A stretch of 6,271 nt of DNA from JANOQP01 sp044227705 (GTDB lineage: Bacteria > Bacteroidota > Bacteroidia > Chitinophagales > Saprospiraceae), in the NCBI GenBank assembly GCA_044227705.1, contig JBGAWE010000250.1:1-6271 (forward strand). The letters run 5' to 3'. This document shows, piece by piece, positions 1 through 4,572 of the stretch (the stretch's first letter is position 1; each line of letters starts with the position of its first letter). Under the pieces are notes generated by a model, which was not told the origin of the DNA, did no database searches, and saw only the letters and a list, made by a program, of their open reading frames with translations. A program made the translations under genes and the position numbers.

Positions 1-958
1 CCCAAATCGTGCGCAGCCGAGTCAGGATGTATTCATTGTAAATCATCTCGTCCGTCAATTCTTCTAACTGAAAAGGGAGCTTGTTTTCAGACAGGCTTTT
101 GATGTAAGCTGAATTGTTCGCCACGTTCCAGCGGCGGCTTTTCTTGTTGAAAGAGTGCGCTGCCGGGCCGACCCCGAGGTACGGCTCGCCGAGCCAATAG
201 GCCGCGTTGTGCCGCGCCCGCTGGCCGGGCCGAGCGAAGTTTGAAATCTCGTAGTGCTCGAAACCGGCCGCTTCCGCCCTGTCCATCAGCCGCTCGAACT
301 GGCGCACGGCCCGCTCCTCGTCGGGCGCGGGCGACTTCTTTTTCTCGACGAAATGGTGCAGTGCGGTGCCCTCCTCGACCGTCAGGCCGTAGCACGAAAT
401 GTGGCCGACGGGGTAACCGAGCGCGATGTCGAGGTTCGTCTCCCAGCGGTCGTCGTCGGTCGTCGGCGAGCCGTAGATGAGGTCGATGGTGAGGTTTTGA
501 AAGCCGATTTTCAGCGCGTTTTCAATCGCCGCGCGAGCCTCGCCAGCCGAGTGGGCGCGGTTCATCCAGCGCAGGTCCTCCTCGAAAAAAGACTGCACGC
601 CGATGGACAGCCGGTTGACAGGCGAGTGGTTTTTGAGCTCCTCCAATTTTTGGGGGGAGAGGTCGTCCGGGTTCGCCTCGAGGGTGATTTCAGCATCGGG
701 CAGCCAGCCGAAGTTTTTTTTAATGGCGGAAAAAATCCTATCTAACTCGTTGATTTCCAACAAACTGGGTGTTCCGCCGCCGAAATAGACGGAGGTCAGC
801 CGCTCACCGCCGAGGTAGTCTTTTTGAATTTCAAGCTCGCGGCAAATGGCCTCGACCATCGCCGCTTTCTGCCCGAGCGAGGTCGAGAAGTGGAAGTTGC
901 AATAGTGGCAGGCGCGCTTGCAAAAGGGGATGTGGAGATAAAGGCCGGGCATCTTCAT
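1..958 (-). CDS. hemW: HemW heme chaperone (radical SAM family, formerly 'HemN-like'), 3' end cut by window edge
   Basis: The reverse strand is open from the ATG at 958 to the window edge, giving 319 codons; the C-terminal 50-60 residues expected for the family lie outside. Visible motifs: the radical SAM cluster CKRACHYCNF with Cys13, Cys17 and Cys20, GGGTPS at 60-65, EANP at 94-97, NRLSIGVQSF at 115-124, then DLIYGSPT and the HemW-type segment RHNAAYWLGEPYLGVGPAAH. HemW binds heme and an Fe4S4 cluster and delivers heme to membrane cytochromes; the related HemN is the oxygen-independent coproporphyrinogen oxidase. The short N-terminus before YLHIPFC points to HemW rather than HemN, which carries a longer N-terminal extension. 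A second in-frame ATG at 952 would give MPGLYLHIPFC, which matches the usual family start equally well. No Shine-Dalgarno precedes either; a repeat arm ends directly against the 958 start. It is probably last or late in the meaB-DUF4129-hemW operon. Confidence 0.95.
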   Translation of the reverse strand, partial: MKMPGLYLHIPFCKRACHYCNFHFSTSLGQKAAMVEAICRELEIQKDYLGGERLTSVYFGGGTPSLLEINELDRIFSAIKKNFGWLPDAEITLEANPDDLSPQKLEELKNHSPVNRLSIGVQSFFEEDLRWMNRAHSAGEARAAIENALKIGFQNLTIDLIYGSPTTDDDRWETNLDIALGYPVGHISCYGLTVEEGTALHHFVEKKKSPAPDEERAVRQFERLMDRAEAAGFEHYEISNFARPGQRARHNAAYWLGEPYLGVGPAAHSFNKKSRRWNVANNSAYIKSLSENKLPFQLEELTDEMIYNEYILTRLRTIW

Positions 959-1040
959 GGCCGTTGTTGGCGTCCCCGCCAACAACGTTTTCGGTGAGAA
1001 ATGTCAGAGTCGGTTGTCGGCGGGGACGACAACAACGGCC
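959..1040. repeat. REPIN-like pair of inverted palindromic repeats
   Basis: Two arms of about 29 bases, at 959-987 and 1012-1040, are inverted copies of each other with 26 of 29 bases identical; similarity may run on a further 8 bases (6 matching) past the GGCC end. Each arm is itself palindromic. The first forms an 11-bp perfect stem (962-972 with 977-987) around the loop TCCC. The second forms a 7-bp stem (1013-1019 with 1027-1033). The spacer is 24 bases and contains the stop codon of the upstream gene. The element fills the gap between the DUF4129 gene and hemW. The structure resembles REP/REPIN elements, which are typically dispersed in intergenic DNA; dispersal in this genome is inferred, not seen. 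Confidence 0.75.
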
Positions 1041-1726
1041 AAAAAGATCGGCTCAAGTTGGTCGAAACGGGCCGCGTCGACCGGCTCCTCGCCGTACCAG
1101 ACGCGCTCGAAAACAGCGGTCGCCGCTCGGAAAGCGGGGCCTCGGCCGGTCGGGGCAAGCTCGTTGAGGTAGTCGCGGTTGGTCTTCTCGCGCCGCCAGT
1201 TGATGAGTTTTCTTTCGTTCAACTCTTTGATTATCAACAGATAGTGCAGCCGGACGGCCAGCGGCCATTGCCCCTCGGCCTTCGCCCGAAGGAGCATCGC
1301 GGCGAGGTCGGAGTCGAGCAGGCGGCCATCGGGGTCGTCGAGCGGGGAGATGCCGAGGAGTTCGGCGGGGCGCAGGTTTTTCGAGCGCGGGCCAGTGGCG
1401 AAACGGTAGACCATCCACGCGACGAGGGCCACGCCGAGCAAGATGAACAGCCCCTGAACCACCTTGCTGAATGCGCCGAGACCAAAGCTCGGGCCGTTGG
1501 AATAGCCCGGCCAGTCGCGCGAATTGCGCGGCTTCTCGGGCTGGTCGGCACTGTAGTCGAGGTCGCGGGCGGCACTCTTCCAGTCGGCCTCGGTAATGGG
1601 GCGGAGGGTTGTTTCGGGGCGGTCGGATGCGGCCGTTCCAGTTTGGGAAAAGGCCAGGGTCGGGCACCCCAAAATCACCAGGACGACAGCGGCGAGCAGC
1701 CCTTTTTTCACGAAAAACTTGTGCAT
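1004..1726 (-). CDS. Membrane-anchored DUF4129-domain protein with signal peptide
   Basis: A 240-residue protein. Residues 1-28 form a signal peptide (basic start, hydrophobic core at 9-20, ending AFSQ, a common cleavage context in this phylum); Cys21 after ILG is a weaker lipobox alternative. Residues 30-86 are hydrophilic and presumably outside the membrane. One transmembrane segment follows at about 89-109. The C-terminal part (about 118-230) would then be cytoplasmic and has the DUF4129 look: LLRAKAEGQWPLAVRLHYL, then INWRREKTNRDYL near 175-187, and FERVWYGE at 206-213. DUF4129 has no established biochemical function; relatives often sit with transglutaminase-like or MoxR/DUF58 genes, which are absent here. 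It starts 3 bases after the meaB stop, so the two are surely co-transcribed. The last residues AVVVVPADNRL are encoded by the repeat arm at 1012-1040 and look unlike a conserved family end. Assignment rests on motif recognition only. Confidence 0.82.
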   Translation of the reverse strand: MHKFFVKKGLLAAVVLVILGCPTLAFSQTGTAASDRPETTLRPITEADWKSAARDLDYSADQPEKPRNSRDWPGYSNGPSFGLGAFSKVVQGLFILLGVALVAWMVYRFATGPRSKNLRPAELLGISPLDDPDGRLLDSDLAAMLLRAKAEGQWPLAVRLHYLLIIKELNERKLINWRREKTNRDYLNELAPTGRGPAFRAATAVFERVWYGEEPVDAARFDQLEPIFLAVVVVPADNRL

Positions 1727-1729
1727 CGT

Positions 1730-2737
1730 TCAGCCTTTCAGGTTTTTGACAAATAAATCGAGCAGCCACTCCGCCTCCGACGGGGGCGAGGCCAGCCCGG
1801 CGAGCACCTTTTTTTCAAGCTCGGAATACGCGGCCTTCACTTTCTCATCGCCAAAAAACCGCTCGCGCAGCCCGGCCTCGATGGCCTCTCGCAGCCACGC
1901 CACGGCTTGCCGCCGTCGGTTTTCATGGAAAAAACCACTGGTTTTGACTTGTTTTTCAAATTCGGAAAGGGCGGCCGCGATTTCCGGCAGCCCCGAGCCG
2001 TCGAGCGCGGAGCAGTTCAAAACCCTCGGCGACCAGCCCGACTCGCTCGGCGGGAAATGGTGCAGGGCGTTTTGATAATAGACCCGCGCCTGCTTGGCCA
2101 GCGCCGCCCGCTCGCCGTCGCTTTTGTTGACGGCGACGAGGTCGGCCAGCTCGGTGATGCCCCTTTTTATGCCCTGCAAGTCGTCGCCCGCGCCGGGCAG
2201 GAGGAGGAGCAAAAAACAGTCGGCCATCGACTTGGCCGCCGTCTCCGACTGGCCGACACCGACCGTTTCGATGAAAACCGTGTCGAAACCGGCGGCCTCG
2301 ACGAGCGCGACGGCCTCGCGGGTGCGCCGCGCCGTGCCGCCGAGCGAGCCGCCCGCCGGGCTGGGCCGGACGAAGGCGGAGGGGCTGTTCGAAAGGAACG
2401 GCATCCGCGTCTTGTCGCCGAGAATGCTGCCGCCGGTCAGGCTGCTCGACGGGTCGATGGCGAGGACGGCGAGCCTTTTCCCTTCTTTTTCAATCAAAAA
2501 CCGGCCAAAAGCCTCGATGAAACTGCTCTTCCCCACGCCCGGCGCGCCGCTGATGGCGAGGCGAAAGGTTGGCGCGGTGGCAGTCGGCGGGCATTTTTCG
2601 AGGAGGCGGTTGGCCAGTTCGCGATGCTCGGGCCGGTGGCTCTCGACAAGGGTGATGGCGCGGCCCAGCGCGGCCCGGTCGCCGCTGCGGATGCGGGCGA
2701 GCCATTCGTCGGCGGGCGGGAAGCTGGTCGATGCCAT
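1730..2737 (-). CDS. meaB: MeaB/ArgK-type GTPase, chaperone of B12-dependent acyl-CoA mutase
   Basis: A 335-residue G3E-family P-loop GTPase of normal length. In order: an N-terminal helical region, Walker A GAPGVGKS (64-71), AIDPSSS (93-99), ILGDKTRM (105-112), ETVGVGQSE (157-165), PGAGDDLQGIKRGI (181-194), the guanine-specificity motif NKSD (204-207; NKAD in many relatives), CSALDGSGL (242-250), and a helical C-terminal arm used for dimerisation in the family. MeaB gates cofactor loading and protects methylmalonyl-CoA mutase from inactivation. No mutase gene lies in this window, so the partner must be elsewhere. The ATG at 2737 is chosen because the start MASTSFPPADEWL fits the family. The frame stays open for nearly 400 codons upstream, but that stretch is antisense to lgt and shows no family similarity. 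It is first gene of a leftward operon with the DUF4129 gene and hemW, divergent from lgt. Confidence 0.96.
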   Translation of the reverse strand: MASTSFPPADEWLARIRSGDRAALGRAITLVESHRPEHRELANRLLEKCPPTATAPTFRLAISGAPGVGKSSFIEAFGRFLIEKEGKRLAVLAIDPSSSLTGGSILGDKTRMPFLSNSPSAFVRPSPAGGSLGGTARRTREAVALVEAAGFDTVFIETVGVGQSETAAKSMADCFLLLLLPGAGDDLQGIKRGITELADLVAVNKSDGERAALAKQARVYYQNALHHFPPSESGWSPRVLNCSALDGSGLPEIAAALSEFEKQVKTSGFFHENRRRQAVAWLREAIEAGLRERFFGDEKVKAAYSELEKKVLAGLASPPSEAEWLLDLFVKNLKG

Positions 2738-2762
2738 ATATATAAGGAGTGGATTGGCGGCG

Positions 2763-2770
2763 GAAAGGTA
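2763..2770 (-). promoter_or_regulatory. Possible -7 box of the meaB promoter
   Basis: The reverse strand reads TACCTTTC, one base off the Bacteroidota -7 consensus TAnnTTTG, and lies 25 bases upstream of the meaB ATG. No clear TTG (-33) element was seen at the usual distance, so this is tentative. A TATATATA tract also abuts the start codon, leaving no Shine-Dalgarno. Confidence 0.25.
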
Positions 2771-2802
2771 GACGGGAAACGACGCCCTCCCAGCCGGGTT
2801 TC

Positions 2803-2810
2803 TACTTTCG
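2803..2810 (+). promoter_or_regulatory. Possible -7 box of the lgt promoter
   Basis: TACTTTCG matches TAnnTTTG at all but one position and sits 26 bases before the lgt ATG, in the 99-base divergent meaB-lgt region. No convincing -33 TTG was found. The near-symmetry with the meaB box suggests two back-to-back promoters in this short region. Confidence 0.3.
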
Positions 2811-2836
2811 CCCCGCGCCCAACCGCGCTCAAAACC

Positions 2837-4045
2837 ATGTACCCAGACCTTTCCTACTTCGCCCACGACCTCCTCGGCACCCCGGCCGACAACTGGCTGT
2901 CCATCTTCAAGACCTTCGGCTTTGTGCTGGCACTGGCGTTCCTCGCGTCGGCTTTTTTCTATTTCATCGAGTTGAAAAGGAAGGCGGCCGAGGGGATTTT
3001 CCAGCCGGTGATGGTGAAAATCACCGAGGGCCTGCCCGCCTCGATGGGCGAAATGCTCAGCAGCGGGATTGCCGGTTTGATCCTCGGGGGGAAGGTCGGC
3101 TACGGCTTTTTCCATGCGGCGGATTTCAAAACCGACCCAGCGGCCATCATCCTTTCGGGAAAGATGCACTGGCCCGCCGCCATTCTCGGGCTGGTCGCGG
3201 TCGCCGGCTTCACTTGGTGGGAGGCCAACCGGCGGCGCAAGCCCGAGCCGGTGGAGCGCGAGGTGGCCGTCTGGCCGCACCACCTCATCAGCGAGATGAC
3301 GGTCTGGGCGGCCGTCGGCGGCATCCTCGGCGCGAAGATTTTCGACATGCTCGACAACTGGGAGTCGACCGTCGCCGACCCGTGGGGCGCGTTCGCCTCG
3401 GGCGGGGGACTGGCCATTTTCGGCGGGTTGTTCGGCGGCGCGATTTGCGTCATCTCTTTCATCTTGGTGAAAAAAATCCCGCTCCTCCACGCCGCCGACG
3501 CCGTCGCGCCCGCGCTGGTGATGGGCTACGCGGTCGGCCGCGTCGGCTGCCAGCTCTCCGGCGACGGCGACTGGGGCCTGCCCAACGCCTCGCCCAAGCC
3601 CGGCTGGATGGGCTGGCTGCCCGACTGGATGTGGAGCTGGGACTACCCGCGCAACGTCCTCGGCCCGCACTACTTTGACGACATCAGCGGCAACCGCAAC
3701 GTGCGCATGGCGGGCGAGTGCGCCTACCAATATTGCTACAAGCTGGCGCAGCCCGTCTGGCCGACTCCCTTCTACGAGACGCTCCTCGCGCTCGTCGTCT
3801 TTGGCATCCTCTGGAAGCTGCGCAAGCGGCTCAAGGTGCCGGGGATGCTGATGATGATCTACCTTTTTCTCATCGGACTGGAGCGCATCGTTGTCGAGCA
3901 AATCCGTGTCAACGTTCAGCACCACTGGTTTGGCATGGAGATGACACAGGCAGAGCTTATCTCCGCCGTTTTGATGGCGGCCGGGGCCGTTGGCGCCTTC
4001 TTTTTATGGCAAAACCACCAGCGGACGGCTGCCGGGGTTGTTTGA
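2837..4045 (+). CDS. lgt: Prolipoprotein diacylglyceryl transferase (Lgt), long Bacteroidota form
   Basis: A 402-residue polytopic inner-membrane enzyme that transfers diacylglycerol from phosphatidylglycerol to the lipobox cysteine of prolipoproteins, the first step of lipoprotein maturation. Hydrophobic segments are visible near 24-44, 74-93, 112-128, 188-211, 222-238, 314-328, 336-349 and 374-391. Landmarks: the glycine-rich SGGGLAIFGGLFGG (188-201, corresponding to the HGG region), GRVGCQLSGDGDWG (234-247, the Lgt signature arginine-glycine motif in its Bacteroidota form, replacing GRxGNFxNGE), WPTPFYE (308-314), and the C-terminal GLERIVVEQIR (347-357) with the expected Glu/Arg residues. 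It is over 100 residues longer than the enterobacterial enzyme; the excess lies at the N-terminus, around 94-150, and in a Trp/Asp-rich loop at 245-305 containing Cys295 and Cys300. The ATG at 2837 is the only one giving a sensible N-terminus. It appears monocistronic. Confidence 0.96.
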   Translation: MYPDLSYFAHDLLGTPADNWLSIFKTFGFVLALAFLASAFFYFIELKRKAAEGIFQPVMVKITEGLPASMGEMLSSGIAGLILGGKVGYGFFHAADFKTDPAAIILSGKMHWPAAILGLVAVAGFTWWEANRRRKPEPVEREVAVWPHHLISEMTVWAAVGGILGAKIFDMLDNWESTVADPWGAFASGGGLAIFGGLFGGAICVISFILVKKIPLLHAADAVAPALVMGYAVGRVGCQLSGDGDWGLPNASPKPGWMGWLPDWMWSWDYPRNVLGPHYFDDISGNRNVRMAGECAYQYCYKLAQPVWPTPFYETLLALVVFGILWKLRKRLKVPGMLMMIYLFLIGLERIVVEQIRVNVQHHWFGMEMTQAELISAVLMAAGAVGAFFLWQNHQRTAAGVV

Positions 4046-4091
4046 AAAGACCGCCCGCTTTTCCTCTCCCTTAACTTTCGGGACATATTCA

Positions 4092-4109
4092 GCTCGCGCT
4101 AAAGCGAGC
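4092..4109 (+). terminator. Hairpin downstream of lgt, possible weak terminator
   Basis: GCTCGC at 4092-4097 pairs perfectly with GCGAGC at 4104-4109 around a 6-base loop, 46 bases after the lgt stop. It is followed only by CTTTC, not a real U-tract, so termination here is uncertain. A second small hairpin (TTCCC 4133-4137 with GGGAA 4146-4150) follows. Confidence 0.35.
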
Positions 4110-4152
4110 CTTTCACCCGCTCGACAGGCCCGTTCCCCGTCGGCCGGGAAGG

Positions 4153-4178
4153 TTGTCCACAAAATTTTCCACAAAATT
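4153..4178 (+). repeat. Tandem DnaA-box-like sites with 12-base period
   Basis: TTGTCCACA (4153-4161) and TTTTCCACA (4165-4173) lie head to tail, each followed by AAA, so that two 12-base units differ at one base. TTTTCCACA fits the relaxed DnaA-box consensus TTWTNCACA exactly; TTGTCCACA differs at one base. TTTGACACA at 4219-4227 is another one-mismatch word. Spacing of 12 bases places them roughly one helical turn apart. DnaA binding is inferred from the motif only. Confidence 0.5.
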
Positions 4179-4210
4179 GCCCTGCCAAAAAACAAATCGT
4201 TTTACATTTG
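4177..4210 (+). promoter_or_regulatory. Promoter with perfect TAnnTTTG box inside the lgt-dnaB gap
   Basis: TACATTTG at 4203-4210 is an exact match to the Bacteroidota -7 element. A TTG at 4177-4179 lies 23 bases upstream, near the upper limit of usual -33/-7 spacing. Transcription would start near 4217, some 355 bases before dnaB, so it would make either a long dnaB leader or a separate noncoding RNA. The box lies just after the tandem DnaA-like sites, which could control it. Confidence 0.4.
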
Positions 4211-4350
4211 GGGCGAGGTTTGACACAAGAAACAGCGGCTACGTGAGGTCGGCGTTTTTTGTTTTCAAAAGTTTTCCCCGGTCCGATGTTGACGGCGGTG
4301 GACGAGTTTTTTGGAGGGGATTTTGAGCAGGCCGTCAGAACCAACCGCTC

Positions 4351-4379
4351 ATACATTATCATTTTTTTAATCTAAAAAA
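4351..4379. other. AT-rich island, possible DNA unwinding element
   Basis: About 26 of 29 bases are A or T, the most AT-rich stretch seen in the window. It includes TTTTTTA at 4363-4369 facing TAAAAAA at 4373-4379 with only ATC between. Such a tract between groups of DnaA-like sites would suit an origin unwinding region, but AT-rich spacers are also common upstream of genes. Confidence 0.4.
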
Positions 4380-4402
4380 GAGGCCCCGGCGAGACGACAG
4401 AC

Positions 4403-4461
4403 TTGTCAACAAACAGCCCTCGAATGGTTGAAAAAAACGCGGCCGACGGCGGTTTTCAACA
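4403..4461 (+). other. Degenerate DnaA-like words and an inverted repeat
   Basis: TTGTCAACA (4403-4411) and TTTTCAACA (4453-4461) copy the two sites at 4153 and 4165 with C changed to A at the sixth base. The second is also one arm of a hairpin: GTTGAAAA (4427-4434) pairs perfectly with TTTTCAAC (4453-4460), with CGC 4438-4440 able to pair with GCG 4449-4451 inside. Either a protein-binding palindrome or an RNA stem is possible. Confidence 0.35.
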
Positions 4462-4515
4462 CGCCCGAACGGCCTCCCAGAATTGTTTGAAGGCGCAACC
4501 CCGCAAGGCCCCGAG

Positions 4516-4551
4516 GTATGTTTGTGACCCCGCTACAGGGACAGGACATAC
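4516..4551 (+). promoter_or_regulatory. dnaB promoter -7 box embedded in a stem-loop
   Basis: TATGTTTG at 4517-4524 is an exact TAnnTTTG match and lies 48 bases before the dnaB ATG, a suitable distance for its promoter. The best upstream TTTG (4486-4489) is 27 bases away, longer than usual. The box is one side of an imperfect hairpin: GTATGT (4516-4521) pairs with ACATAC (4546-4551), TGT (4523-4525) with ACA (4541-4543), and CCC (4528-4530) with GGG (4538-4540). An operator palindrome or a leader RNA structure could be meant. No Shine-Dalgarno precedes dnaB. Confidence 0.4.
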
Positions 4552-4572
4552 GAATAATCCTCCAACTTTATC

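Larger units (their letters stand above)
4046..4572. other. 527-base gene-free region between lgt and dnaB
   Basis: No credible protein-coding gene, tRNA or rRNA was seen. Short open frames here lack family similarity and consistent codon use. The region is clearly less GC-rich than the flanking genes. It contains GC-rich hairpins (4092-4109, and 4133-4137 with 4146-4150), tandem DnaA-box-like sites (4153-4173), a perfect TAnnTTTG box (4203-4210), a possible 7-bp long-range stem (4290-4296 with 4331-4337), an AT-rich island (4351-4379), further DnaA-like words at 4403-4411 and 4453-4461, and a second TAnnTTTG box inside a hairpin just before dnaB. It may be a replication origin, an elaborate dnaB regulatory region, or the site of a small RNA. 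Confidence 0.7.

Noticed and set aside
714..721. Run of eight A residues in the hemW coding strand as a frameshift or slippage site
   Set aside because: The frame reads ATT AAA AAA AAC straight through into conserved HemW sequence, and no alternative product or slippery-site stimulator was visible; probably an ordinary Lys-Lys-Asn.
254..745. 163-codon plus-strand open frame antisense to hemW
   Set aside because: HemW motifs on the opposite strand explain the sequence; the plus-strand translation shows no recognisable domain.
1907..2836. Open plus-strand frame extending lgt upstream by about 310 codons, antisense to meaB
   Set aside because: It lies over a clear MeaB with all GTPase motifs; the Lgt protein has a normal start at 2837.
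2738..2836. Cobalamin riboswitch upstream of meaB
   Set aside because: The divergent region is only 99 bases and shows no B12-box-like motif or adequate structure.
2738..3925. Open reverse frame extending meaB upstream by nearly 400 codons, antisense to lgt
   Set aside because: Lgt on the plus strand is unmistakable over this stretch. The upstream reverse translation has low-complexity Arg/Asp/Ala/His composition with no family similarity, and a proper MeaB N-terminus starts at 2737. It is an effect of GC-rich codon use.
4099..4362. 87-codon reverse open frame in the lgt-dnaB gap
   Set aside because: It runs through the hairpins, DnaA-like boxes and promoter box, with Cys/Lys/Pro-rich composition and codon use unlike the neighbouring genes; no support for a protein.
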